Assembly (NCBI GenBank): GCA_900095095.1 | Contig: FMBT01000358.1 | Span: forward strand, 175,361-239,360 | Reading direction: 5' to 3' | DNA: 64,000 nt | Origin: Fragilariopsis cylindrus CCMP1102 | Lineage: Eukaryota; Bacillariophyta; Bacillariophyceae; Bacillariales; Bacillariaceae | Program-made: the position numbers and the translations under genes | Notes under the pieces: model-generated | What the model was told of the DNA's origin: nothing | Databases searched by the model: none | The model's input: the letters and a program-made list of their open reading frames with translations, nothing else | Shown here: piece by piece, positions 53,053 through 64,000 of the stretch | Layout of the letters: every line of letters starts with the position of its first letter | Position numbering within the stretch: position 1 is the first letter of the stretch

Positions 53053-56000
53053 CTATTCTTCGTCTACTACTTTTAAGAGCTGACTGACAAGATCTGCTTC
53101 GAACTCTACACGCAGGCATAAGTACACTTTGGAATCTTCCATAGACAAATCCCAATTTCCCTTCCGTTTTGAGCTTGATATAAGGTCGAGAACATCCTCT
53201 ACATCGTCTAGGTTCATCAATTTAGCAATCTGCAACAAACGCGATAGGGGTGTGCAAACATTACAGAGTGCAACATTCGACGAATTGAATTCGTTCGAGC
53301 CTAAGCGATCTTTTGCTGTTTGAATACAAAGAAAAAGTACGGTTGACAATATACGAATACCATGTTAGTAAAAAGAAAAAAGGGACTGTTGATAAGACTG
53401 CAACTGCAACTAGCTAGAAGGCAGTGGATACGACAATTGGTGTCACTTACCATAGTGGATTAGATCTCTCATGTCAGAATCTAAACTTAATGCCCCCAAG
53501 GCTGTAAATCGACACTGGAGAGGGAAACAGAAAGGAATTAGAGGATATTGATATAAGGAATTTCATATAGGAACAATAAGATACAAATTGGTTTCAATGT
53601 CTTCAGCCTACCTTTTTCAAAGAAACCTCCAAACGCTTTGAGACTGTCCCAAGGACACCTAACACCAGGTTATCAGCAAGTCGGGGTGCTAAGTGCCGAC
53701 ATAAAGGCACAATAATCTCATCGAGCAACGTGCAAAGACGAGAAACATATGACTCGCTAACTTCTAACAGCTGATAGGCATCCTCGTTTAGATCATAATT
53801 CATGCGAACTGCGTGACGATCATTCGATGTTGTGGTGATAGCTCCCCCACCAATAACAGAAGAAAATCCGCTTGTACCTTGGGGAGCTCCGTGATCACTT
53901 CCAACAGCATCCGTGACAATAGCACGGATGCGAGGTTTCAGTACTGAAATCAAGGATTCCACGGCTTGGTCTGAAGCAAGAGTAAAGGTTTCCGCGACCG
54001 GACTAAAAGACTTCACACACATACGCAATTGTTCCGTCTCATGCGTCTTTGGAGGAAACCCGTTATCGACACTTGTCGCTAGGATTCGTTCCAATTCTTT
54101 CGTATGATGAGCGGCAACCTCTAAATCATTAAATGAGGCACATGCCCATGAAACTCCTTGTTCAATTTTTTGTTGACGTTGCTTATCGTCAATGGCACTT
54201 CCTCCAGCCGCGTGGCCCATTACGGCTTGATGGGCCTGTCGACCTGTGAGACCAAGACTGGCTGCTCCAAAGATACCAGCAGATCCTTCCAGGAGGCCTT
54301 CTCCGGGCTTCAGAGGATTTACACCTAATTCTTCTGCTCGGCGACTTAAATACTGCACTAAGACATCCCTCAGACAATCGGCAAAGTAATTGGTCACAGC
54401 TGAGGCGGTACCGGTGTGACCAGTTGCGAACGCTCTTTGCGCGCCACGACGTGCCGCATACAGGGACGATTCTACTATGGAGGTTTTGAGAGGTCCGTTG
54501 CGGTTGATGGTGCCGGAGGTTCTACCGGTCGCAGTTCCTAGAGAACTGTATTGTCGTGGATCATCGGATAAGATCGCAAATGCTCGTTGCATTGATGCAA
54601 GCAAAAGACTAGACTCAATCGCGGAGTAGAAGCCACCAACTTCAGCAACTTGTTCTTGCAACTTTGTATGAGCTGGTAATATTTCGAGTGGCAAGTATTC
54701 CTTCTCTCCATCAAATAATTCGTCGTCGTCATCGTCTTTTTGATCTTTTTCAGTATCGTCGGTTGGCTTCATCCCTGTCGTCCATTCTCGCCGCTCTCGT
54801 TCCATTCGTTGTTCTTCTTGTTCAGATCGGTGCCTTAATTCTCGAGCTTTATTTACTTCCCGGACTGTGTGTTGAATGAATCGCGTATAAGATTCGGCAT
54901 GTTGCAGACAGAGGACAGATTCTTCCATGGATGCATCAACATCAGCTAGACTGCCCACGTCTGTGGAAAAGCCAGCGTCGTCGAAATTTTCACCATTATG
55001 AGCACCCCCGGAAGCTCCTCCTCCTCCCCCCTCAATGATACCAGATGCTAATCGGGCTTCCAAGACGCTATAGATACGTTGAGCGTTCCGACATGAGCGT
55101 CCCAACTGACGACTCGACACATATTGTTCAAATAGAGGCAGAATAGCGTCTTCGACTTGAATATTTACTAGTTGAACGACGGCCGCATCTCCGTCGGCCC
55201 TATGCAAACAATGTGATACCATAGGCAAATGATGTCGGAGGATTGTGACAGCGACATTATAAACTCTTCCCATTGGAATGTAAGGGGGAGTACGACTATT
55301 TGGTGGGTGCTGTTTGTTGTTTGCGTCGACAGGAACGATCGATTTAGCAGCCTTTTCCAATTCTATCTGTAAAATTCCTTTCATAAAGCGCAGATAGAGA
55401 GTGACCGCTTCCTTTTCATATTGTACCATCGACATCATAGGCGTAAGTTTTCCCAAAGTTTGTAAATCTGAATTTTGTACCGCCTGTTGGTAATCTTTCA
55501 ACAGAGTCGCTCGCAGCGCCTTCTTACTCGATTCCAATTGTGTTACTGTATACTCCCCCGCATACGCCTTCGCCCTTGCAGTCAATCTATGTTTTTGCAT
55601 GAGCATTCCATAGTCCCGAATGGCCGCACTGGCTTGTTCCAATCTCTGAGCCGATAGTGATTGAGCGGCCACATCGCTGGCCTTCCGAAGAAGTAGCGCG
55701 GTTTCAACATCAGTTGCGTTTTGTTCTAGTTCACGTTTCTCCTGTTCCAACTGAATAATTTCTTGTGATGCTTGGGATCCACCGGACGCGATTTTTGTAA
55801 GGGAATTTAGGATGGAATCAGAGCATGCAATGGCCATAGCGACGGGATGTGAATCCGCATCTTGCATATTAGGAAGGCGTTTTAATAAATCCGGAAGATT
55901 ACTGTTGTTATTAATGCCCGATGACAAGGGATCTTCGCTGATTTCGGCGATTAGTTTCCTAGAAAGGTCTACTGCTCTTCCTTTTGAGTTACGTGATAAT

Positions 56001-56101
56001 GCCATAAGAGCCTCATATGGATCATCAAATTCCAATGCTTGCAAAAATGTCTTCGGTATGTTGTTAGGCAGATCATCTTTTGTTTCAACAACATCAGTCA
56101 T
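53053..56101 (-). CDS. COG4: Conserved oligomeric Golgi complex subunit 4
   Basis: 938 residues in three exons: 53612-56101, 53451-53514 and 53053-53315, with introns of 97 nt (GTAGGC...CCAG) and 135 nt (GTAAGT...ACAG). It is a lobe-A subunit of the COG tether that captures intra-Golgi retrograde vesicles. The N-terminal helical bundle includes SDSILNSLTKIASGG and the coiled segment EIIQLEQEKRELEQNATDVE. AIRDYGMLMQKHRLTARAKA, YLRFMKGILQIELEKAAK and FIQHTVREVNKARELRHRSE follow. The C-terminus shows PLSRLLQIAKLMNLDDVEDVL and YLCLRVEFEADLVSQLL, the helix that ends the family. An acidic insert (KDQKDDDDDELFDGEKEY) and a Gly-rich loop (GGGGGASGGAH) are lineage additions. No frame breaks over 2.8 kb. 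It shares a 358-bp divergent promoter with the SNF2 gene at 56460. Confidence 0.85.
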
Positions 56102-56459
56102 GTTGAGAGTCAGAGCGTGAAAAGAGAAATGTTACTTTGCTTACACCGAAGGGTCCTATTAGACTAAAGACTTGCTTGTCGTTGTTGTGATAGTTTTTGG
56201 GAGATACTGGTGTACTAATAGTATTAGAAGGGAGATATTATCATTTATCATGATGTCTTCAAATTAAATTTCCAGAAGGAAATTATTCCGTTGGACCATG
56301 CTTGCATACAGACCTTTGAGACTATTTCTGTCTGGCGTCGTTTTCGCGATTGGGGATCCCGCACGACTGTTAATTTTTTTAATCTTATTTTAAAAAAATT
56401 CAAATGCGAAACAAACAACACAAACCAAGGAACACCGACAAAGCACCTATAATTCAAAG
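56102..56459. promoter_or_regulatory. Bidirectional promoter region, COG4 (-) and SNF2 translocase (+)
   Basis: 358 bp between divergent ATGs. AT-rich with a poly-T/A stretch near 56372-56400. No named motif. Confidence 0.45.
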
Positions 56460-58881
56460 ATGGTATATAATCCCTATGCAAAAAAACGTGCTCGACCAGC
56501 AGAATGGGGTCCTTCGAATCTATTGTCCTCGGCGTCATCAACGGTGAAACCAGTCCCTGTAGCTGCTGTTACTCAATCGAATGTTCCCAATAGCCAACAA
56601 CCAAGGTTAGGATCGTCCGCATCTTCGCATACTTTTGTGAACAAAGGACGCGAAATCCATGGTATCAATGATAGTAGTGGAAGCTTTGATAATGAACAAA
56701 AATCAAGAGCAAATCTAACAAAGAATGATAACGGAAATAATACACAGCATGCACACCCAATGGGCAAACGATACCACAATCCTTATCTGAAAAATGACAG
56801 AAACGGCGTGTCGTCGACGGGATTACAAAGAAGTAGTGGTCAAGTGTTGCACAAAGATACCGCTTCAATACAAAGTAAAGAGTCTTCTCACAAATCTCAT
56901 GTATCAGGACGTGTAGTCGATAGTACTACGATGAACACTACAGCCACTAATAGAACTTCTACTATGTTGCCCTCTAGTATGGCATCGATTCGACCAACAT
57001 CGTGGAAATCTAGTAGTACACGTATTGATGAGAGGCCGAAATCTTTAGTTGGTACGTCGACTTGTAGCGCTTCAAAAGGTATGCAACCTCAAGCAGGTAC
57101 ACAACTTAGAATGCAATCATCTGGGAATAGGACTACTACAAGCACAAATACTAACCACCATCAAATCGGACAAGATGATAGTGTAGTCGGCCGTCTCCCC
57201 CGTGAAATATCCTACACTCCAGACGAGGTTAAGCCTATCCAAGATGAATATCGAATGAAGTTAATTAAGAATGCTAAACTATCGGCTCCTCTCAAGAATG
57301 GTTGGACGTTGTTCCCGCACCAAAAAAAGGCTATCGTTCGCGCACTTACCATGCGACGGATGATCTTAGCACTCGATATGGGACTTGGGAAGACATTGAT
57401 TGGTGCTGTCTGGTCTAAGGCTTTTACGGAAACATTTGGACGAGGCAAGCTAAAAGTATACATAATTTGTCCAGTCTCATTAAAGGAGGAATGGAGAAGA
57501 ACTGCGGTAGACAAGGTTGGTTTGATGGTGCAGGACGAAAAGTCAAAACAAAAAAATAAGAAGTCCACGAAGAATAAGGAAATTGTAACACAAGATAAAA
57601 ATAACGGAGACGATGAATTAGACTTGAAAGTGTCGATTTGTAGCTGGGCGAAAGTTCCAACACAGGTGGAATCTCACATCGAACACTTCGTTGTGTGCTG
57701 CGATGAAGCTCATGCCATGCAATCTACACAAGCGCAACGTACAAAGGACGTACTGAATTTGGTAGATGATAAAAGGTACGCGGGGAAGGAAATCAAATCC
57801 AAGGATCACTATGATAGTCTGCAAGTTTTTTGTCTTGAACATCAAGTGATTTTTAATTAATTCGAAGTTGATGTTTTCGTCTAATCTTTTCTTTTTCTTG
57901 CTTTTTAGATGTGTGGGCCTTCTCTTACTCACGGGCACCCCGATGAAAAATGGTAAGCCGAGTAACCTATTTCCTTTACTGAAAGCGGTCCGTCATCCCT
58001 TAGGAAGGAATCAAAAGGCTTATGAAGCTCATTTTTGTAATGGTATGCTAAAGAATTTTGGTAGAGGAGCTACATGGGATGCAAGTGGTTGTTCAAATTT
58101 AGATCAGCTGAAACAGATGGTCGCATCCAACTTGCTTCACATGACAAAGGAGCAATGCTTGACGGACCTACCGCCAATGACAAACATTTTCCATGATGTT
58201 CCCGTCAGCAGTCGATTCCAAATTCAATATGAACAAGCCATTGTGCATCTAGCCAACATACAAGCTAACTCAAGCAAATTGAGTGACGAGTCGGTTTTAG
58301 GAGCAGTCCAGAGACTTCGAGTTGTATGTGCGTATGCTAAGGTGGAAGCTACAGTTGAACTTGCCAGAACAATCCTCAACAATGAACCCGCAGTCGTGAT
58401 CTTTACGTTTTTCGCTCAAGTTGCGAAGCAAGTCCATTCGAAGCTTGCTGCTAGTGGATGGCCATGTAGTCTTCTAACCGGAGAAACTCCACAAAAGAAA
58501 CGACAAGAACTTGTCGATAACTTTCAAAATGGACTGACCAGTGTATTCGTCTGCACATTTGGCGCTGGAGGTGTAGGTCTCACATTGACGGCAGCATCTA
58601 CTATTGTTCTACTCGATCGTCCCTGGACACCCGGAGAAACTAGACAAGCTGAAGATCGAATTCGAAGAATCGGTCAAGTGAAAAAATGTAAATCATACTG
58701 GATGCGCTCATTCGACCTCGACAAAGAAATCGATGCAACATTGGAATCAAAAAAACAAACCACTAACGCAGTTCTCAATAGAAATGGGAACCAGTCTGCC
58801 ATCGCTGCTCCATCTTGCAAGATCTCGATCAACCGACTGATTCATTCTTTTGTCCTGTCAGAAAATAGGAAGAATTTGTAG
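56460..58881 (+). CDS. SMARCAL1/ZRANB3-like SNF2 annealing helicase
   Basis: 762 residues in two exons, 56460-57775 and 57909-58881 (133-nt GTACGC...TTAG intron; joined VDDKR/CVGLLLLTGTPMKNG). The first ~250 residues are disordered (Ser/Thr/Asn) and carry two similar short motifs, VYNPYAKKRARP and YHNPYLKNDRN. Helicase motifs: TLFPHQKKAI, Walker A ALDMGLGKT, CCDEAHAMQ (DEAH), LLTGTPMKN, the second lobe VVIFTFFAQVAKQVHSKL, FGAGGVGLTLTAASTIVLLD and motif VI AEDRIRRIGQVK. The direct RRIGQ arrangement and short lobe spacing place it in the SMARCAL1/ZRANB3 group, which rewinds RPA-coated DNA and reverses forks. No HARP, NZF or HNH module was seen, so the exact orthologue is uncertain. Confidence 0.83.
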
Positions 58882-59200
58882 CTTTGTGAAAGATGGTTAA
58901 AATTAATTTGAAATTCAAATAGACTTCAATTTGATGAGAAACCATTAGCATGATGCGCACGATAACAAGCGCACATTCTCGAGATTTTATGAATAATTTT
59001 GAAACTCGAATAGTTCTTCCCGTTATTCAATAGTATCGAAAAGTTAAATTAATACATTATTACTCTTTTAGCTGTTTTTTCACAAAAGGAAAAGATGACT
59101 AACCATTCTATATAATTCTAAATAAATGTACATCTAATATTATATACATTTATGAAATCATACTGGTAGGGCTTCCCGACCTCAGAAGAAACGAAAGATG
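58882..59200. other. Short convergent intergenic gap
   Basis: About 320 bp of AT-rich sequence between convergent genes. No feature seen. Confidence 0.5.
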
Positions 59201-60321
59201 TCATCTTTCTAATTTTTTCAAAAAATCTTCATCGCAATTAATTCTTATATTCCGCCGTTGCTTCCGATTTTCTTTCTTTCTAACCCGTCTCGCTCGACTT
59301 ATATTGCTGTTATTGTTGTTCTTGCTATCATTTCTATTGTTATTTTTGTCACGCTTCCCATCGGCTCCTCCTTTTCGAATTCGGGGAGATATTCTTCGCA
59401 TACTGAGATCATTATTTTTCCTTTTTGGTATCTTTTTTGCAACACCTAAAACATACGCTACAATACTTTCCGGCACTCGTACTCTACCCTTACTTTTATC
59501 ATCACTTATTTCTTCTACTCGTAATCTCCGTCCCATAAATTTAACACCGTGGAACCGTATAATAGCGGCCTAAATCGTCATCGTCGTCGTAAAGATAGAG
59601 AAGAGGGATACGAAATAAGGTAATTATGGTGAGAGAAAAAAGGGGACGACAGCAATAGTATTGTTGTACATACAATTATACCACCACAACTTGAACTAAT
59701 TGATGTGTGCAATTGTACGATTTATTTGTACAATATAATATAATATCATATCATACTCACTTCCTTCTCTTCTACTGTTGGAAATGAAACAAATCCATAT
59801 TCCAATGATTGACTATTCGGTCGTCGAGCAACACATGCCGGTACTGATTGTAACGTACTAACTTCACGAAATGTACGTGATAAATCTTCATCTTGTGCAA
59901 ATTCGCATAAATTTCCAACAAAAATCGTCGTATCGAGCATTATGTCAGGAAGAGGAACAAGTTCGTAGCGTTGACCACCCATCAACAATTCTATTTCATC
60001 AGGATCTTGAAGATTACGAACCATCGACAACACAACATTTCCATTTGCTAATTTTGTCGATGATGACAATCCTGTATTTTTGTGCTTCGTCTTTGGAATA
60101 GAAACTGTTTTTGATGGTTTTGTCATTGTTTTTGTCACTGTAGAAATGATTCTTCCCGATATAAAACTATTACATCCGGAGGGAAGCAATAATAATACAC
60201 CCAAGAATAGTAGCATTGTTGATGGTGATGGTGATGTCATTTTTCTAAACGACGACGACGACGATGCCGGCAGTCTTTTTCTGTTGTCTTGTTGCTTATC
60301 TGGATATACCACCATTTTCAT
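59201..60321 (-). CDS. Plastid-type RNA-recognition-motif protein
   Basis: 309 residues if the ATG at 60321 is used, in two exons, 59761-60321 and 59201-59569, with a 191-nt GTGAGT...TTAG phase-0 intron. Splicing joins the RRM: TTIFVGNLCEFAQDEDLSRT (RNP2), SLEYGFVSFPTVEEKE/AAII (RNP1) and RFHGVKFMGRRLRVEEIS. The leader contains MLLFLGVLLLLPSGCNSFISG, a signal peptide with an S-F motif. This fits a plastid presequence best if translation starts at the internal Met near 60240 or 60216. The C-terminal ~90 residues are very basic and Asn-rich (SRARRVRKKENRKQRRNIR), suggesting non-specific RNA binding. The role is probably plastid RNA handling. The target is unknown. Confidence 0.78.
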
Positions 60322-61741
60322 CGTTGGGTTGTCTGTTGTTTAGTTTTGATTTGGTTATATAATTTTAAAAAAGACGAATTCACAAATGACGAGAAACGAA
60401 CAAACTGATAATTGATATAAGGAATACAAAATTCCAATGTAAGTAAATTCTGCTTTCTGACTTTTTTTTATTCTGTCTTCGTGTATCTATGTTTACTCTG
60501 ATTATTTATACCGTAGTGCTATCTTAAAAATAAATGCGATCAAGTTCTGTTCTGTTCTCGTCGTTTTTTTGTTTTTCACAATGAATGATTATAGAGGATT
60601 CGTTAATTTGGTTTCGCTTATAGTTCAACCATATCACTTATATTCGCCTTTCTTCTCTTCGAATCAAACAAAAAGAAAGACGGCAGAGATTCGATTCGTG
60701 AGAATCTTGGTTCTGTTCGATGTGAGTTGAGTGTGCTGAGTGATGATTGGCTTCCTCTTTTGAGTCCTCTTCTGAGCTTTCATGAAGAAATAACAAATCA
60801 TTAAAATAATAAATTCTGATGTTTTTCTGGACTTAATTTGCGGCGCAGATAAAATAGTAATGAGTGACGTGTCACAATCAATGAAAAATATTCTAAAAAT
60901 AATATTCTGTTTTTAATTTGTTTTCTGTCATGAGGAAAGCAACTTTAAAGTACAAAAGTGTGTATAATGTGGTTTAGGTGGTATATAATATGAATAAAAG
61001 TAATGGGCAATGGTTTCATGAGCTTCCTTCCCTTATGATTTGTTTCAAATCCAGACAACATCACACACATCAATCATACTGTCATTGTCTTCAAAAAATC
61101 TTATTGAACAAAGTGCATTTACATGATGTGATGTTACGTAACCCCCCCAACCAGTTTTCATTATTTTTCTATTCTTTTGAAAAACAACTGCAACAACATC
61201 AACAGTATCTGCATGCCCGTATTGACATTTGACATTTTCATTCGGTGCTGATAGACTCGACTCTCTGATTGATTGATTGATTGATTGATTGCTCCAACTA
61301 ATTATGAGAAATGGTGGTATGGTATTTTTGCTTATAGCGTTTGCCATAGCCATAGTATCAATGTCCAACCAGCACAATACCACCAACTCTAACTTACTGT
61401 GCTCAATTCCCTAATTAATTCTACTATGATGATCTTGACTTCCTCTTCCACATTTTCATTTTCGGGTGCATCCCCCTTTTCGATTTTCACCCCCGCACCC
61501 AATTTCACGTTCTTCCACGTCACAACAATCACACCCCCAGAAAAAATATGATTCCTTAGAACTGTGTTGATCATACCATCGTTATTACTCTATTAGCACC
61601 AAGGGTCAAGAGATCAACACAACCGAACAACAATTGCAGTATCTATCGAATAGATGCGATAGTCTAGCTAGTTATTTATCTTAGATCCATTCAGTCCAAA
61701 ACTTTTACCTGTACAAAACAATATCGCAACTATACAACTCC
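60322..61741. promoter_or_regulatory. Long divergent intergenic region with (TTGA)n
   Basis: About 1.4 kb between the RRM gene (-) and the ClpR-like gene (+). It includes a (TTGA)n tract at about 61266-61290. No conserved open frame. Confidence 0.4.
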
Positions 61742-62964
61742 ATGATGTTGAGATTTCAATCCTGTCCGCCGTAGCAGTCGTGATATTTTCGATCCTGCTG
61801 AATGCCGAAAATAACAATAATTGCTGTTCCGCTTTTTCCTTTGCATCGACGGGAGATCCAGTTACAGCAGCAAGTTTGAGTCAAAAGGCCGTAACGAAAG
61901 CATCGAATAATCAATTTATGAGTGCTGGGACTCGAAGAGATACAATCAAAATGCCAAGCCAAAACTCCGATGGTCCCATGGACGGTACGTGTCTGTCTGT
62001 TTTAAAATACCTTGTTTCGTTTCTGTGTTGATTTGATTTGATTTGCACTGGTAAAAAATTCAAAAGTTAGTGCTCTTCTCAATTCATTTTTTAATACATT
62101 TCATGGTACTTATATGCTTTATTATGATGTACGATGTGATGAAAAATTGGACCCATATGATTGACTGAATGCCATGCCGATACAAATGGACTTTTGAAAC
62201 TTCTTACATCTATTTTAGCCTCCTGGTTCAGACTATGCTCAATTTATGGATATTAATTCCGCTATGTATCGGGACCGCACCCTAATGATATCTAGATTCA
62301 TCGATGAAGAGGCCGCGAATGAAATTATCTCCATCCTACTTTGGATGAGACAACAGGATTTCCTACAAGACCATATCCATTTATTTAACGTTCCTGGTGC
62401 TTATTACGTCCATCATTGGCTATTTATGATTTGATTGAACAACCAAACAAACTTGTGAATTGAAACGGTCAATCTAGGTTGTGTACCGGTATGGATCGTT
62501 CTTGTGTGCAGCGGGGACGAAGGGAAAACGATCAGCTATGCCTAATTCTCGATTCTTATTACAACGTATGGGATTAGATCAACCGGTTCGTGGACAAGCA
62601 ACCGACATTGTTTAGAAGTAAAAAACATCAAATGTGGAATGATAGAACCGAAAAGATACTCGCCACGTTGACAGGCCAGCCCATTGAAAAGGTTCAGACC
62701 GATTTGAAACGAGATTTTTATCTAAGTTCCGATGAGGCTGTTCAGTATGGACTAATAGATCAGGTACTATTGCCATCTCCTATGAAACGGGCCGCAAGAG
62801 GTCAAAGTGCAGACTTAGGAATTTCGAAGGTGACGAAGAGCAAAGTATCAAGTAGAGAAGCTAGCGATGGTGTGGTTGGGGTAGTCAACAACAAACTCCA
62901 CCTTCGAATGATAAGCGAAAGGATGACGAGCCAAAAGAGCCAAAAACTAGCAAGTAATAAATAA
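61742..62964 (+). CDS. ClpP-family (ClpR-like) protease subunit, plastid presequence, many frame breaks
   Basis: Homology to ClpP is clear but spread over all three frames. Exon 1 encodes, after an early frame change near 61752, a leader ([16 protein letters not shown]) with CCSAFSF, a classical diatom plastid motif. A GTACGT donor at 61985 and TTTTAG acceptor ending 62217 flank a 233-nt intron. Exon 2 gives [77 protein letters not shown] and [17 protein letters not shown] in order, but with single-base frame changes near 62358, 62387, 62401, 62460, 62478, 62500, 62612 and 62630. The catalytic Ser position reads G (CTGMD versus ASMG) and the His is absent (FLLQRMG), so even the intact protein would be a non-catalytic ClpR-type subunit. 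It may be a pseudogene or a poorly resolved sequence. Confidence 0.75.
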
Positions 62965-63478
62965 AATAAAAAGTAAATAGTTGATATTAATTATTGAAAT
63001 ATCTTGCGTCTCGAATATAAATAAGTATTATTTTAAGCTTCGTAGTCATTTTCTTTCCTCTCTTTTTGTTTCTTTGAAAATATTAAATGAATCGAATCAA
63101 TCGACTTCATGATTCTCCTCTAGCGAGAAAAAGAATACAATTGCGTATAGTATAGTATCTTTTATATGAGTTCGATGCAAATACCAAGCTGCATCGAATT
63201 ATTCCAACATGAAGAGAAAAATGAAAAATATTCAATCTTTTTTAGTTTTTACAGAAAAGTACATACATATCCAGATTATATTATGTAGAAGCCTAACATT
63301 CAGCATCGGTAACAAGCTTCAGAGGATATACAATAATGAATATGAAGCTGTGATCGCATGATCTTGTGGTGAATTGCGTGGTGAATTTTTGCTCTCCCTC
63401 CCCCAAGATAGGATCGGCACCTTTTTTTTGTAGAATATGAATAGGAGATTTTAAAGTTTACATTTTTAAAAAGCAACA
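62965..63478. other. Intergenic sequence between convergent genes
   Basis: About 510 bp of AT-rich sequence. Nothing supported. Confidence 0.5.
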
Positions 63479-64000
63479 TCACTCATCATCATTTCCTAGT
63501 ATAGTTTCTTCCTTCACCATAAGTCCATCTTGTTCCTCATTTTGGATCCCAACGTGTTCGTGTTTGAAAGACTTATGGCAACCATCGATACCACAATTAT
63601 AACGTTTCTCTTCCGGAGGGGGTGCTTGCTTTTGTTGATTGGAAAGCACGAAATCCATGTGAGCTTCCTGCTCGGGCCGGATCATACAGATATCCTGAAT
63701 GGGTGCGTCAGAAAGCAATACGCCTGATCGATCCAACCAATGTCGAACAGCGTGAGGTTCTATGATACCGTCGGTACCAGATGTGAGGCCGAGCAATCTT
63801 GGACAAGCATTAACAACCACACCGTCGCGAATAGCTATCAATGCCGGCATATCTCTATCTGGGTCAAGAATACTGGATGGAAAAGACTTTTGAGCCAAGG
63901 ATGAATCCATCAATAGGACTGATCGGCCTCCACTTCTCAAAAATATAGTACCTGCGCATTCCTTAGCAAGCTCAGTTTCCAAGTAGTAGTCTAAAGATGC
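63479..64000 (-). CDS. C-terminal part of a thioredoxin/phosducin-fold-like protein (runs off the window)
   Basis: The frame is open to the window edge, and its first in-window Met candidate is a TTG, so the true start lies beyond 64000. Visible order: DYYLETELAKECAGTIFLR, SVLLMDSSLAQKSFPSSIL, RDMPALIAIRDGVVVNACPR, EPHAVRHWLDRSGVLL, then a hydrophilic tail (PPPEEKRYNCGIDGCHKSFK). The strand-Pro-strand pattern with a closing helix (MPALIAIRDG ... AVRHWLDRSGVL) resembles the C-terminal half of phosducin-like/thioredoxin folds. CxxxxC...H residues in the tail may form a finger-like cluster, CGIDGCHKSFKHEH. The family call is tentative. Confidence 0.5.
   Translation of the reverse strand, partial: ASLDYYLETELAKECAGTIFLRSGGRSVLLMDSSLAQKSFPSSILDPDRDMPALIAIRDGVVVNACPRLLGLTSGTDGIIEPHAVRHWLDRSGVLLSDAPIQDICMIRPEQEAHMDFVLSNQQKQAPPPEEKRYNCGIDGCHKSFKHEHVGIQNEEQDGLMVKEETILGNDDE

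Noticed and set aside
2226-62632. Programmed -1 ribosomal frameshifting as the explanation for the broken frames
   Set aside because: All breaks would need a -1 slip, but the sites (for example AAGACCTGG, GGGATGATC, ATTTAGG) lack slippery heptamers, occur in unrelated housekeeping genes, and are clustered in one gene up to eight times.
1-64000. tRNA genes
   Set aside because: I looked for T-loop (GTTCRANYC) and paired-arm patterns. The scattered GTTCGAA/GTTCAAT matches have no matching acceptor or anticodon arms. A tRNA scan would settle it.

Overview
The window reads as nuclear DNA of a photosynthetic stramenopile, most likely a diatom. It is AT-rich, with about 25 genes on both strands. 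Most genes have zero to three short GT-AG introns (about 75-230 nt). Several proteins start with a signal peptide ending in an S/A-F motif, the pattern of diatom plastid presequences. The conserved genes are eukaryotic housekeeping genes. There is no operon structure, no phage, no CRISPR array, and I saw no tRNA or rRNA gene. The species cannot be fixed from sequence alone.

Layout. 0.8-13 kb: asparaginyl-tRNA synthetase (-), a sterol-dehydrogenase-like SDR (+), a small membrane protein (-), ALG5 (+), a plastid-type coiled-coil protein (-), a Gfo/Idh/MocA dehydrogenase (+) and an amino-acid transporter (-). 13-25 kb: a membrane-anchored CRAL-TRIO protein (+), a flavin monooxygenase (-), UTP7/WDR46 (+), a phosphohexomutase relic (-) and a coiled-coil protein with a C-terminal Cys/His cluster (+). 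25-35 kb: a FAM210-like protein (-), an N-myristoylation-type cyclophilin in seven exons (+), prefoldin subunit 3 (-), a repeat-rich gap and an eight-exon two-pore channel (-). 36-44 kb: a ferric-reductase/NADPH-oxidase-like protein (+), glyoxalase I (-), a MITE-like inverted-repeat element and three proteins of unknown function. 46-64 kb: a RAD5/HLTF-type helicase (+), HGPRT (-), COG4 (-), a SMARCAL1/ZRANB3-like translocase (+), a plastid RRM protein (-), a frame-broken ClpR-like gene (+) and a partial thioredoxin/phosducin-fold protein (-).

The genes form no single pathway. Loose themes are protein glycosylation and Golgi traffic (ALG5, COG4), replication-fork remodelling (two SNF2 proteins), plastid-directed proteins, and membrane transport (two-pore channel, amino-acid transporter, ferric reductase).

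Two signals stand out. First, in two separate genes (the cyclophilin and the two-pore channel) different introns of the same gene are recognisably copies of one another. In the cyclophilin these introns bound exons of only 9 and 15 nt. This looks like recent intron gain or intragenic intron copying. Second, five conserved genes are broken by frameshifts that nearly all have the same sign (one base missing). This points to a systematic deletion-biased sequence error, or to recent decay, rather than to recoding.
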